This document shows, in pieces, positions 46,161 to 55,088 of a stretch of DNA of 64,000 nucleotides. The notes beneath the pieces were generated by a model. That model had not been told where the DNA came from. It made no database searches and saw nothing but the letters and a program-made list of their open reading frames with translations. The translations under genes and the position numbers were made by a program. Positions within the stretch are counted from its first letter, which is position 1. Every line of letters starts with the position of its first letter. The DNA is from UBA4782 sp034429195 (GTDB taxonomy: Bacteria > Chloroflexota > Anaerolineae > Anaerolineales > Anaerolineaceae), in the NCBI GenBank assembly GCA_034429195.1, contig DAOUGQ010000018.1, positions 384,496 to 448,495 of the forward strand, written 5' to 3'.

Positions 46161-47216
46161 TCAGAACATCATCTTGTTTACTTTATCAATGCTCTCTCTG
46201 GGTGGTCTTATTCGGTTCTCTGGCAACCTGTTTAGGGGTAGATCTTCGGGTAATTGATGAATATCCATTAGAGTAGGTTGGTCAGGGTTAATATAAATCA
46301 ATCCAGTGATCACATGATTCTCATCGATAGCTTTAGTAAGTAGCTTGTAAGCACTTAATTTATCTGTTGGGTCATGGTCATTTCCAACCTTTTTCAGCTT
46401 CAAAGTTGAACCATCAAAAAGATCGATCTCTCTGGTAGTCCCTTCTTCAAAATTTTCTATGAAAATTTCTTCTTCAGGGGGAATATATGTTATATCTTGG
46501 ATAGGAATTTTATTTTCTCGTACCCAGGTGAATGAATGATGGCTATTTTCTTGGTTATGGAAGGTGACACAAGGACTTATTACATCTAGAATAGCAATAC
46601 CCCGGTGACTTAATGCTGCTTTAATCAATGAAACTAATTGCCTTGGATCACCAGCAAAAGATCGTGCCACAAAACTGGCATTTGCTGTCAACGCTTCCAA
46701 ACATATATCAATAGGTTGATATTGATTTATTCCTTGCTTTTTTAATGATAATCCTCTTTCTGTGGTTGCTGAGAATTGACCTTTTGTCAATGCATATACA
46801 CCGTTATTTTCAACGATGTATACCATTGGAATATTTCTCCTGACTAAATGCTTGAATTGCCCAAATCCGATGCTTGCTGTGTCACCATCTCCACTTACTC
46901 CAATTACTCGCAAATGTGTATTGGCAAAGGATGCTCCCAGCGCCAGTGATGGCATCCGACCATGCAGTCCATTGAAACCAAATGATCTTCCAAGAAAATA
47001 TGTCGGGCTTTTGCTTGAGCAGCCTATTCCACTGAACTTCATCACCTGTTCCGGAAGAATGTTCATTTCATAACAGGCTGCTATGATCTGGTTAGCTATC
47101 GAAAAATGTCCACAACCTTTACAGAGAGTTGATGCTGCTCCTTTGTAATCATTTCGTGTCAATCCAACTTTATTCACTTGTTGTTGAACTGAGACCAAAC
47201 CCTTATCGTCACTCAT
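46161..47216 (-). CDS. korB: 2-oxoacid:ferredoxin oxidoreductase, beta subunit
   Basis: A 351-residue thiamine-diphosphate subunit. TLCKGCGHFSIANQ near residue 31, IGCSSKSPTYF, the thiamine-diphosphate/magnesium motif GDGDTASIG near 109 and VENNGVYALTKGQ are typical of KorB/PorB. It overlaps korA by eight bases. With the alpha subunit it oxidises 2-oxoglutarate or a similar 2-oxoacid to the acyl-CoA, reducing ferredoxin, or works in reverse. The exact 2-oxoacid is not determined by sequence. Confidence 0.92.
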   Translation of the reverse strand: MSDDKGLVSVQQQVNKVGLTRNDYKGAASTLCKGCGHFSIANQIIAACYEMNILPEQVMKFSGIGCSSKSPTYFLGRSFGFNGLHGRMPSLALGASFANTHLRVIGVSGDGDTASIGFGQFKHLVRRNIPMVYIVENNGVYALTKGQFSATTERGLSLKKQGINQYQPIDICLEALTANASFVARSFAGDPRQLVSLIKAALSHRGIAILDVISPCVTFHNQENSHHSFTWVRENKIPIQDITYIPPEEEIFIENFEEGTTREIDLFDGSTLKLKKVGNDHDPTDKLSAYKLLTKAIDENHVITGLIYINPDQPTLMDIHQLPEDLPLNRLPENRIRPPRESIDKVNKMMF

Positions 47217-49023
47217 TGATCTCTCCTTCTTGTTGAGAAATTGCGTTTTCTATCCATCGAGCCGTCAAAGGTAACCCATCACAATGAGCAATTTTTTTAA
47301 GTTTGCTCGCCATTTCAGGTAAAGAAATAGTAAGGATCTGCCACATCTGGCTATCGCGATTATTCTCAATCACATAAATCCGGTCATGTGATTCGATGAA
47401 CTTTTTTATATCACTGTGTATGGGCAGCGCTCGAATCCGCATATAATCTGTTTCGATTTTCTTTTCAGATAAAAGATCTTGTGCTTCATCGACAGCAGGG
47501 TCGTTTGATCCAAAAGTGATCAAACCAATTTTCGCTATTCCATTTCCGCATAATAATGGCTCCGGAAGTAAATCCGCTGCACTGTCGATCTTAAACTTTA
47601 ATCGATCCATCATTCTCTGCCATACTTCTGGTTCTTCACTATATTTGGCAAACTCATCATGCCCTGTTCCACGACTAAAATAAGCCGCACCTGGGTGTGT
47701 ATTCCCTGGCAACGTGCGGTATGGAACTCCATCTCCATCAACATCCCAATATCTTCCCCATTTTCCATTGTGCTTGGTAACAAAATCGTCAAATTCTTTT
47801 TCCCAAAGAATCTTTCCTCGATCCATGGGTTTATCAGGATATACGAATGGCTTGCCCATCCAATTGTTCATACCCAAATCAAGATCGATCATTACAAGAA
47901 CTGGAGTCTGATAACGTTCTGCAATATCAAACGCATTCCAACCAAATTCAAAACACTCGTCAACAGATCCGGGCAACAAAATAATATACTGCTTATCACC
48001 GTGACTGATGAAATTAGCAAAACTTAAATCTGACTGTGCAGTTCTTGTTGGCAGTCCAGTACTTGGGCCAACACGCTGCACATCCCATACAACCACGGGG
48101 GTTTCTGTGTAATAAGCCAATCCCAGGTATTCTGCCATCAGGCTCAAGCCTGGTCCAGAAGTAGATGTCATCGAACGTAAGCCCGCCCAGCCTGCTCCAA
48201 CAACCATTCCTATTGCAGCCAGTTCATCTTCAGCCTGGATAACCACATAAGTATCTTTCCCAGTTACAGGATCTTTTCGTAATTGTGGTAGATATTCGTT
48301 AAGTGACTCAGCAAGACCAGTGGCAGGTGTGATTGGATACCACCCAACAAATTGCACACCACCAAAAATTGATCCTAACGCAGCAGCAACATTCCCTTCA
48401 GCAAGGATATTCTGCGAAGTACCATCCATTGGTTCAACAAAATACGGGTCCTTTTTTTTCAGGTTTTCTGAAGCCCACTTTGCAGCTTTAATTACCAGTT
48501 TATAATTTGCTTCTACTGCATTCTTTTTACCTTTGAAGTGAAAATCAAGTGCATCGTGAATCTTTTCCAGATCAATACCTATCATCTGTGCAAGTACACC
48601 CACATAGATCATATTCGCAACATAATCACGAAGTTTTGCAGGAGTATCTGATTCACTGATGATTGCTTTTACTGGCATGGGATAGATAGTTATATCATCC
48701 CTCACTTTTGGAAGCTGAATATCATCTGGGTAAAATAGTACTCCACCAGGAAGAATATAATCGTATTCCTGTATCAATGTAGCGGGATTCATAGCAATGA
48801 CGACATCATCCTTCTCAAGTCGCGCTCTATATCCTTTCGAACTAAGTCGGATCGAATACCAGGTTGGCAAACCCTGGATATTGGACGGGAAAATATTCTT
48901 TCCAGTTACGGGAATTCCCATTTTGAATAGTGCTCTTAAAATAGTGGTATTTGCTGTTGCACTTCCCGAGCCATTGATTGTGCTGAAGGTGATGCAAAAG
49001 TTGTTTACTATTTTTTCTGTCAT
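47209..49023 (-). CDS. korA: 2-oxoacid:ferredoxin oxidoreductase, fused gamma-alpha subunit
   Basis: A 604-residue protein. The first 180 residues are the gamma domain (NGSGSATANTTILRALFKMGIPV), fused to the alpha (pyrimidine-binding) domain with GWYPITPATGLAE near residue 230, TSGPGLSLMAEYLGLAYYTE and RVGPSTGLPTRTAQSDL. The fusion is common in bacterial and archaeal 2-oxoglutarate-type enzymes. It lies between its GntR regulator upstream and korB downstream. Confidence 0.93.
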   Translation of the reverse strand: MTEKIVNNFCITFSTINGSGSATANTTILRALFKMGIPVTGKNIFPSNIQGLPTWYSIRLSSKGYRARLEKDDVVIAMNPATLIQEYDYILPGGVLFYPDDIQLPKVRDDITIYPMPVKAIISESDTPAKLRDYVANMIYVGVLAQMIGIDLEKIHDALDFHFKGKKNAVEANYKLVIKAAKWASENLKKKDPYFVEPMDGTSQNILAEGNVAAALGSIFGGVQFVGWYPITPATGLAESLNEYLPQLRKDPVTGKDTYVVIQAEDELAAIGMVVGAGWAGLRSMTSTSGPGLSLMAEYLGLAYYTETPVVVWDVQRVGPSTGLPTRTAQSDLSFANFISHGDKQYIILLPGSVDECFEFGWNAFDIAERYQTPVLVMIDLDLGMNNWMGKPFVYPDKPMDRGKILWEKEFDDFVTKHNGKWGRYWDVDGDGVPYRTLPGNTHPGAAYFSRGTGHDEFAKYSEEPEVWQRMMDRLKFKIDSAADLLPEPLLCGNGIAKIGLITFGSNDPAVDEAQDLLSEKKIETDYMRIRALPIHSDIKKFIESHDRIYVIENNRDSQMWQILTISLPEMASKLKKIAHCDGLPLTARWIENAISQQEGEINE

Positions 49024-49050
49024 AGAAAAGTTTTTTCTCCTGAGATATAG

Positions 49051-49752
49051 TTATTCAAATTTCTGGGTAACATTTGGCTTTTTTCTCAAAGACATCAAGT
49101 TGAAATGCTCGCGCAAAGCATTCAACCCTGCTGTAGTTTCGCCTTTCCAAATATTTTCAGCTATCTCGCTGTGATAATCCCACACCCTAGCAAGATATCC
49201 ATAATTGGTATAGACATCCAGTCCTGCTAATTCATAAAAATCCCAATAAGCTTCAAGTAAGCCATGCAAAAATGGGTTTTTAATATATTGGTAAATTAAT
49301 GTGTGAAACTCCCGATGTTCTGCATGCGGAATCTGCACTGGTAATCTATTCAACTTGTCTCTCGCCATTTGCACCAATTCTTTCAATCGCAATTTATCTT
49401 CCACATGCAACAAAGCTACGGCTTCATTCCAAAAAGAGGTTTCAAGATGGATCCGAATTTCGGTATACGCAGCAAAAAAGTCTCGATCTACCATCAGTGC
49501 ATAATTAAGACTTTGTTGAACTGCAGGTCTGAAAGAATATGGTAATCGATGAATTCCTGTACGCGGTTTTACTTCCACCAATCCTAATGCTCTGGCGACT
49601 TCCATTTGTTCACGAAGGCTGGAAGTACTTAATCCAATTTCAGGAGAAAGATCATTGAGTGCAGGTAAACGTTCGCCATCTTCACATGAAGAGGCAAGGT
49701 ATTGAAGAAAATCATATTGAATTACGTTATTTGGAACGAACTTTGCTTTCAT
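49051..49752 (-). CDS. GntR-family (FCD-type) transcriptional regulator
   Basis: A 233-residue protein. The N-terminal winged helix-turn-helix (residues 10-75, GERLPALNDLSPEIGLSTSSLREQME) is followed by an all-helical FCD ligand domain with a metal-binding-like pattern of His and Asp/Glu residues (HREFHTLIYQY). It is the first gene of the run with korA and korB, 27 bases ahead of korA, so it most likely controls the oxidoreductase and itself. A perfect inverted repeat lies just upstream of its start. Confidence 0.9.
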   Translation of the reverse strand: MKAKFVPNNVIQYDFLQYLASSCEDGERLPALNDLSPEIGLSTSSLREQMEVARALGLVEVKPRTGIHRLPYSFRPAVQQSLNYALMVDRDFFAAYTEIRIHLETSFWNEAVALLHVEDKLRLKELVQMARDKLNRLPVQIPHAEHREFHTLIYQYIKNPFLHGLLEAYWDFYELAGLDVYTNYGYLARVWDYHSEIAENIWKGETTAGLNALREHFNLMSLRKKPNVTQKFE

Positions 49753-49772
49753 AATCGCTCTTTAATTTGATT

Positions 49773-49790
49773 AATATGATTTATCATATT
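49773..49790. promoter_or_regulatory. Candidate operator of the GntR regulator
   Basis: A perfect palindrome AATATGAT-TT-ATCATATT lies 21-38 bases ahead of the regulator's ATG. A TATAAT -10 box on the - strand (49801-49796) adjoins it, so the palindrome would cover the transcription start. Binding here would give autoregulation of the gntR-korA-korB operon. Confidence 0.55.
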
Positions 49791-49897
49791 ATTGAATTAT
49801 AAACATAAATAGCATGCTTTTTATACTATTGAATATCATGAGTAATCATGTACGATGGTCATATTTCTCCCATCTCAGATCTTTCAAACTAAATATA

Positions 49898-49932
49898 AAT
49901 AACCCTGATTCTTTTGTTCATCAGGGTTATTT
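49898..49932 (-). terminator. Intrinsic terminator after the PSP1/RicT-like gene
   Basis: AATAACCCTGAT and its complement form a 12-pair stem around an 11-base loop, followed on the - strand by a T-rich stretch. It lies 29 bases after the stop of the PSP1-like gene and separates that operon from the gntR-kor operon. Confidence 0.8.
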
Positions 49933-49961
49933 CTTATCAATGATTTTTGTAGAGCCACAAA

Positions 49962-50783
49962 CTATTTTTCAGAGTTATCGATAGTAGTAATTTCACTTTT
50001 ATGAAATTCTCTGATCCCACCATCGTTCAGATCAACAATGACACCTTCTCTCAAAGGAGCCAGGTCGATCACTTTTCCTACTCCTACGGGTGTATTTACC
50101 ATTTGCTTTCTTTTCGGAAGATCCTCTTTTGCTGCCATATATTGATCATATTCATAAAAAAGACAGCATCGCAATCTTCCACACATTCCAGTAATCTCAC
50201 CCGGGGTTAGAGAAATGCCCTGTTCTTTTGCCATGCGGATGGAAATAGAAGAAAAATCTGTCAAGAATTTAGAACAACAACGTGATTCAAGTCCACACGC
50301 CCCCATTCCACCCAGGCATTTTGCCATATCTCGGGGTCCAACCTGGCGCAACTCGATCTGTACATTGCTGTAAATCTTTTGCATATCCTGCCGAACAGCT
50401 TTAAGATCGACCTTTTCGTCTGTTTCAGTATTGTAAATTATCGCCAACCTGCTCCCATCAAAACTGAATTCTGCATCAACTATCTTTACTCCGCTTAAAT
50501 TCAAATTCTTAACTTTTGCGGTGCATTGCTCAATAATTGCCTCTTCTTTTGCTTTCCAAAGCTGCCTTTGCATCAGGTCTTGAGGTGTTGCTTTTCTGGT
50601 GATCGATTTGATCTCTTCATTTTCGGGTGTTTCGAGATCTTCACCTAAGATAACCACCCAACCCAATTGCATTCCGCGAGAAGTTTCTACTATCACTCCA
50701 TCACCCTGACGCAAGTCAGTTATCGCACCAGCGTCAAAGTGATATATCTTTCCAACTTTAGAAAACCTTATCCCAGCAATCAT
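49962..50783 (-). CDS. PSP1/RicT-like protein
   Basis: A 273-residue protein of the PSP1 (YaaT/RicT) family. It has the conserved N-terminal KVGKIYHFDAG segment and the Cys-rich region CLGGMGACGLESRCC followed by GMCGRLRCCL, which in RicT binds an iron-sulfur cluster with its partners. In Bacillus RicT acts in RNA maturation with RNase Y and in phosphorelay control. It is encoded 20 bases after an Mrp-type Fe-S ATPase, which fits an Fe-S link. Confidence 0.9.
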   Translation of the reverse strand: MIAGIRFSKVGKIYHFDAGAITDLRQGDGVIVETSRGMQLGWVVILGEDLETPENEEIKSITRKATPQDLMQRQLWKAKEEAIIEQCTAKVKNLNLSGVKIVDAEFSFDGSRLAIIYNTETDEKVDLKAVRQDMQKIYSNVQIELRQVGPRDMAKCLGGMGACGLESRCCSKFLTDFSSISIRMAKEQGISLTPGEITGMCGRLRCCLFYEYDQYMAAKEDLPKRKQMVNTPVGVGKVIDLAPLREGVIVDLNDGGIREFHKSEITTIDNSEK

Positions 50784-50803
50784 GATAATTTCTTAATATC
50801 TTT

Positions 50804-51835
50804 CTAGCTTTTGCATTCCGATTTTTTTTGCAATTGTGTTGCAATCGTCTGAAATATTATTGATGATGAAGCAGAAGGATTCATAACTGTAACAGGAAAA
50901 CCAGAATCGCCACCAATTCGAATGTCACGGTCAATGGGAATTGAACCGAAGAAATCAACATTGAGCTCTTCTGCTAAATTCTTACCACCACCATCACCAA
51001 ACAGATCATAGGTCGAACCATCTGGAAGTGTCATCGAACCCATGTTTTCAACAATACCCAAAATGGGAACATTCATAGCGCGGAACATTTCTGCAGCACG
51101 ATAAGCATCATCAGTGGATACTTTTTGGGGTAGAGTAACAATTACTGAACCTGTTACCGAAGCAATTTGCATCAGACTGATTTGAACATCCCCTGTTCCT
51201 GGTGGAAGGTCAACAATTAGATAATCTAATAAGCCCCAGGCAACATCTGCAAGTAGTTGCCTGACAGCAGAATGAAGTACAGGACCACGCCAAACTAGCG
51301 GTTGGCCTTTTTGAATAAACATTCCAATAGAAATTACCTTTACACCATATGCTTCAGCAGGAGTGATTTTTCCATCATTTTGTGGGGGTAAGGTTTGAAC
51401 ACCCATCATCGTTGGGATATTTGGGCCGTAAATATCAGCATCCATCAAACCGACCTTGAAACCCTTTTGTGCAAGAGAAATTGCCAGATTGGCAGCTACG
51501 GTTGATTTGCCTACACCGCCTTTACCCGAACCTACAGCAATCAGGTGCTTGATTGGTAATGGAATTTTCCCCGCAAATTGTGCGTTCGATCCTTCCATAT
51601 TAGCGAAAACAATTTCGACCTTTTTAATCTTTGAATTCTTCAATAATGCCTGTTCTACATCAGATCGAATTCTTTCTTTTAATGGGCAGGCTGGAGTAGT
51701 CAATGCAATTGTTACAGAAACTACTTCATTCTTTATTTCAATATCTTTTACCATATTCAACGAAATGATATCCTGGTCTAATTCAGGATCATCAACCGTT
51801 TTTAATATATCCAATACTTGTTCTTTTGAGATCAA
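50804..51835 (-). CDS. Mrp/NBP35-family iron-sulfur carrier ATPase
   Basis: A 343-residue protein with an N-terminal MIP18/DUF59 domain (residues 1-80) and a P-loop domain with GSGKGGVGKST near residue 102, MDADIYGPN and LPPGTGDVQI. The CxxC usually found before the FGxGGG motif is missing: the segment reads MTLPDGSTYDLFGDGGG. Mrp proteins carry and deliver Fe-S clusters, usually through that CxxC in dimers, so this copy may bind clusters differently or be regulatory. It lies between the small Cys-rich gene and the RicT-like gene. Confidence 0.92.
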   Translation of the reverse strand: MISKEQVLDILKTVDDPELDQDIISLNMVKDIEIKNEVVSVTIALTTPACPLKERIRSDVEQALLKNSKIKKVEIVFANMEGSNAQFAGKIPLPIKHLIAVGSGKGGVGKSTVAANLAISLAQKGFKVGLMDADIYGPNIPTMMGVQTLPPQNDGKITPAEAYGVKVISIGMFIQKGQPLVWRGPVLHSAVRQLLADVAWGLLDYLIVDLPPGTGDVQISLMQIASVTGSVIVTLPQKVSTDDAYRAAEMFRAMNVPILGIVENMGSMTLPDGSTYDLFGDGGGKNLAEELNVDFFGSIPIDRDIRIGGDSGFPVTVMNPSASSSIIFQTIATQLQKKSECKS

Positions 51836-51851
51836 TGGGTTCTCCTTTGTT

Positions 51852-52187
51852 TCACCGATAATGAGATTTTCCGGTCTCTAGATAATCGATGATTTCCTGC
51901 TTTGCATGCAAATACTGCTCCAAAAGTTCCTTATCACTTCCTCTAAATCGTTTGATGGAGTTTCTTGCACACATCAGGCAGCCTTTCATCGCTCTAAAGG
52001 CATCCGAATTACAATTCCCGCATCCATTGATGCGAGCGATCATATAAACAAATGCAATCCTATTTACTGAATCAATTTCTTCATGTGACACCTGTTCAAC
52101 AAGCTTCTTCCAATTTTCGCCTCGCAGGTCACCTAATTGCACGCAATATCTTTCGGGAAAAATGAATTCAGTATCATTAATAGCCAT
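51852..52187 (-). CDS. Small cysteine-rich protein of unknown function
   Basis: A 111-residue protein that I do not recognise. It has CGNC and CLMC pairs 10 residues apart in the middle (from about residue 58), plus an isolated Cys near residue 15, and a helical, charged C-terminus. The four clustered Cys could hold a zinc ion or an Fe-S cluster. It ends 16 bases before the Mrp gene on the same strand, so it is likely co-transcribed with it and with the RicT-like gene. Confidence 0.65.
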   Translation of the reverse strand: MAINDTEFIFPERYCVQLGDLRGENWKKLVEQVSHEEIDSVNRIAFVYMIARINGCGNCNSDAFRAMKGCLMCARNSIKRFRGSDKELLEQYLHAKQEIIDYLETGKSHYR

Positions 52188-52287
52188 ATCCTACACATTT
52201 TATCATCTTTCAAGAATTATTCAGCTTTCCTGTAAAAAATCATTTTTCTGTTACAATGATTGAAATTTACTTTTTCTAAAAGGCACT

Positions 52288-52905
52288 ATGCGTAAAAATC
52301 TAATCACTTCTATCGCCTCGCTTTTTATCATTATTTTCATTTCAGGTTGTTCATTTAGTACTCTCACAGCAGAAGGAAAAGTAAAAGCTACCCAAGAAGC
52401 TTTCGAAACAGCATTTGCACAGATTACTACACAGGCTTTTCTTAATCCCACATCAACAAACACGCCAGTACCAACCGCAACTTCTACTTCTACTCCATCT
52501 CCAACAAACACTCCAACATTTGAACCTACATTCACCTTCACATCTTCACCAACAGTTCCTATATTAAAAGCGCAATTACTTTATGTAAGCACTTTCCCCG
52601 AAAATAAACAGGAATTTGTACCTAATGAAACTTTCGGGATTGCGATTGGTTTTCAAAACACTGGTTCTACCGCCTGGGGTGCAGGATCCAAATTACTTCT
52701 TGTTGGCTACGAAGGTGAATACGTCACTGTACAAACAGAAGCTACTCTTGATCATGTTGTTAATCCAGGAGAAAAAGTAGAATTTGATCTTTGGGGATTC
52801 TGTTCTGAGGATATGTCTTATCAATCAAATTATTTCCAGCTTTATTCCGAGTTTGGCGCAGCCATCGATGGAGGCTATGTAGTATTCGGGTATCAGCCAA
52901 AATAA
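52288..52905 (+). CDS. Lipoprotein with NBR1-type Ig-like domain
   Basis: A 205-residue protein with a signal peptide and lipobox ISGC (lipid-modified Cys at 21). A Thr/Pro/Ser-rich linker follows (residues 55-90), then an Ig-like domain of the kind seen in NBR1 (VPNETFGIAIGFQNTGSTAWG). This build is common in surface lipoproteins of Anaerolineae. It is a single-gene unit with an extended -10 box (TG-T-TACAAT at 52249-52257) ahead and a strong hairpin after it. The function is unknown; it probably sits on the cell surface and binds proteins or polymers. Confidence 0.8.
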   Translation: MRKNLITSIASLFIIIFISGCSFSTLTAEGKVKATQEAFETAFAQITTQAFLNPTSTNTPVPTATSTSTPSPTNTPTFEPTFTFTSSPTVPILKAQLLYVSTFPENKQEFVPNETFGIAIGFQNTGSTAWGAGSKLLLVGYEGEYVTVQTEATLDHVVNPGEKVEFDLWGFCSEDMSYQSNYFQLYSEFGAAIDGGYVVFGYQPK

Positions 52906-52929
52906 ATTGTTTTTATATTATTCCACAAG

Positions 52930-52963
52930 AGAAAAACAGGATAAAAATCTATCCTGTTTTTCT
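52930..52963. terminator. Bidirectional intrinsic terminator
   Basis: A perfect 14-base inverted repeat (AGAAAAACAGGATA and complement) around a six-base loop, with the A/T-runs inside the stem giving a T tract in either direction. It lies between the convergent lipoprotein (+) and glmS (-) genes. Confidence 0.88.
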
Positions 52964-52986
52964 GAAAAAATTACGCTCTTAATAAA

Positions 52987-54828
52987 TTATTCTACAGTAA
53001 CGCTTTTCGCCAGATTTCGAGGCTGGTCCACATCCAAACCGCGTTGCGATGCAATGTGATATGCAAACAATTGTAACGGCAACACTGTTAAAACCGGGCT
53101 GAGCAACCAAGGTGTTTCTGGCACCCAGAAAATGTCGTCCGCAAGTTCTCTGGCTCTTTCATCACTCTCGCTGGCTACCATAATGATTGTTCCGCCACGC
53201 GCTTTTGCTTGCTCGATCTGGCTGATCATCTTTTCATACCATGGATCACGTGGTGCAATAACCAGAACTGGCATCTCCTTATCTACTAATGCAATTGGAC
53301 CATGCTTCATTTCTCCGGCAGGATATGCTTCAGCATGTATATACGAAATTTCTTTCATTTTCAAGGCGCCTTCATATGCAATAGGCATATTGATTCCCCT
53401 GCCCAGATATAACATGTCATGTACATCACGGTACTTTTTTGCAACCTGAACGATTTGATCTTCTCTGGATAAACATCGACTAACCATATCTGGGATCAAT
53501 CTGAGATCTCGTACTGCCTTCATCCGTTCTTCAATTGAAAGAGAACCACGCAAATCGCCTAATAGAATTGCCAGCATATATAAATCTAAAAGCGGCGCTG
53601 TAAATGCCTTTGTTGAAGCAACACCAATTTCTGGGCCTACTTGCATGGAAATATACCCATCAGCTTGCCGCATTGCCTGCGAACCAATTGCATTAACAAT
53701 CGACCATAAAGTAGCGCCTTTTCTTTTTGCTACTTCCATTGCAGCTAAAGTATCAGCAGTTTCACCTGATTGGCTGATGGCAAGGACGACAGTTCCATCT
53801 TCCAAAATGGGATCATGATAGCGAAATTCAGAAGCAATCTCTGTTTCAACAGGAATTTGTGCCAACTTTTCAATTAGCAGTTTTCCTACCATACCGGCAT
53901 GTGATGCAGTTCCACAGGCAGTGATGAAAATTTTTCGTATGGATGTGGCAAATTCTTTGGTAAGGTTCAACTGTGGCATTTCGATTTTTCCAGTGAAGAA
54001 ATTAACCCTGCCTGCCAGAGTATCTGTCAGTGATCGTACCTGTTCGTGAATTTCTTTTTGCATGAAATGTCGGTATTCACCTTTTTCTGCAGCTACAGGA
54101 TCCCACGCCACAACATGCACCTGAAATGGAACTTCATTTCCGTTGAAATCAAAAATTTTCACACTCTTCCGGGTTACAACAGCATATTGCCTTGATTCCA
54201 GGAAGACCACCTTGCGTGTGTGTTCCAATATGGCAGGAATATCACTTGCAATATATGCTTCATCTTCTCCAAGACCAATGACGACCCCACCTGCATTTCC
54301 AATACGTGCTGCCACGATCTTGTCTTGCTCTTCTGTGGATACCAGAACTATTCCATGTGCACCTTGCAAAAGCTGAAAGGTATTTCGTGATGCATCAGTC
54401 AAACTTTGACCAGTAGACATGAACCTTTCCACCAGTTGTACAATAGTTTCGGTATCGGTATCAGAATTGAATTGCACCCCTTCGGAAATTAATTCTTGCT
54501 TTAGTTCAATGAAATTCTCAACTATCCCATTATGGACAATGACTACTTTTCCATTGTTGCTTTTATGCGGATGGGCATTATTTGAACTTGGAACCCCATG
54601 TGTAGCCCATCTTGTATGCCCAATACCTAAATTTCCACTGACAGGGTGAGCTTCTACCAGGTTCACCAGATTCTCTAGTTTTCCTACATCTCTTCGCACT
54701 ACTATTTCATTATTTTCAATTACTGCCAAACCTGCAGAATCATACCCGCGATATTCAAGTTTCTTTAAACCATTCAATATTATTGGAGTGGCATTTTTAC
54801 TACCAATATATCCAACTATTCCACACAT
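52987..54828 (-). CDS. glmS: Glutamine-fructose-6-phosphate aminotransferase
   Basis: The start is set at the ATG at 54828, because the product then begins MCGIVGYIGS with Cys2 as the glutaminase nucleophile and GGAGG lies ahead of it. The open frame that continues upstream is leader RNA. The 613-residue enzyme has an N-terminal glutaminase domain (HTRWATHG) and two SIS domains (TACGTASHAG, ISQSGETADT), ending in AKSVTVE. It makes glucosamine-6-phosphate for cell-wall and glycan synthesis. A glmS ribozyme lies in the 5' leader, so expression should be switched off by its own product. Confidence 0.97.
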   Translation of the reverse strand: MCGIVGYIGSKNATPIILNGLKKLEYRGYDSAGLAVIENNEIVVRRDVGKLENLVNLVEAHPVSGNLGIGHTRWATHGVPSSNNAHPHKSNNGKVVIVHNGIVENFIELKQELISEGVQFNSDTDTETIVQLVERFMSTGQSLTDASRNTFQLLQGAHGIVLVSTEEQDKIVAARIGNAGGVVIGLGEDEAYIASDIPAILEHTRKVVFLESRQYAVVTRKSVKIFDFNGNEVPFQVHVVAWDPVAAEKGEYRHFMQKEIHEQVRSLTDTLAGRVNFFTGKIEMPQLNLTKEFATSIRKIFITACGTASHAGMVGKLLIEKLAQIPVETEIASEFRYHDPILEDGTVVLAISQSGETADTLAAMEVAKRKGATLWSIVNAIGSQAMRQADGYISMQVGPEIGVASTKAFTAPLLDLYMLAILLGDLRGSLSIEERMKAVRDLRLIPDMVSRCLSREDQIVQVAKKYRDVHDMLYLGRGINMPIAYEGALKMKEISYIHAEAYPAGEMKHGPIALVDKEMPVLVIAPRDPWYEKMISQIEQAKARGGTIIMVASESDERARELADDIFWVPETPWLLSPVLTVLPLQLFAYHIASQRGLDVDQPRNLAKSVTVE

Positions 54829-54917
54829 GAAAACCTCCAATGATGTGGCAAAGATTAACCGATGAAAATATTTTTCACCGGCTTGTTTCTGTTTAATTTT
54901 CATGTTTTGGAAAAGGA

Positions 54918-55053
54918 TGAGTTAAGAATATTTAACTCAGAGGGCTTCCGCTGACCTTTCGATTTTCCCAGGTAAACTGGTTAACTCCATCCTGCGATGG
55001 AGAACCCTCCTCCTCGTCAATCCCAATAAAAAAGCTATTGGGAACCATGCGCT
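54918..55053 (-). ncRNA. glmS ribozyme (glucosamine-6-phosphate-responsive)
   Basis: Read on the - strand, the leader has the cleavage site A/GCGC (between 55053 and 55052), then a P1-like hairpin (TCCCAAT paired with ATTGGGA), the core segment GACGAGGAGGAGGGTT, a hairpin (CTCCATC with GATGGAG) and a GCGGAAGCC segment close to the consensus GCGGAUGCC. It closes with a strong TGAGTTAA/TTAACTCA hairpin. This order and these conserved blocks fit the glmS ribozyme, which cuts its own mRNA when glucosamine-6-phosphate binds. It lies directly ahead of glmS. A small extra hairpin at 54859-54881 sits between the ribozyme and the ribosome site. Confidence 0.9.
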
Positions 55054-55088
55054 ACCTTTCCCTTATTTATCTACCTCCTTCATAATGC

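Noticed and set aside
46054..46257. A 67-codon + strand frame after the GNAT-like gene
   Set aside because: It runs into the end of korB on the opposite strand, has no clear ribosome site and no family features.
52251..52541. A 96-codon - strand frame rich in Val and Gly opposite the lipoprotein
   Set aside because: It is the antisense of the Thr/Pro-rich linker; the + strand product has a clear signal peptide and lipobox.
54829..54903. A 25-codon N-terminal extension of GlmS
   Set aside because: GlmS must begin with Met-Cys for its glutaminase Cys, and the extension falls in the leader between the ribozyme and the ribosome site.
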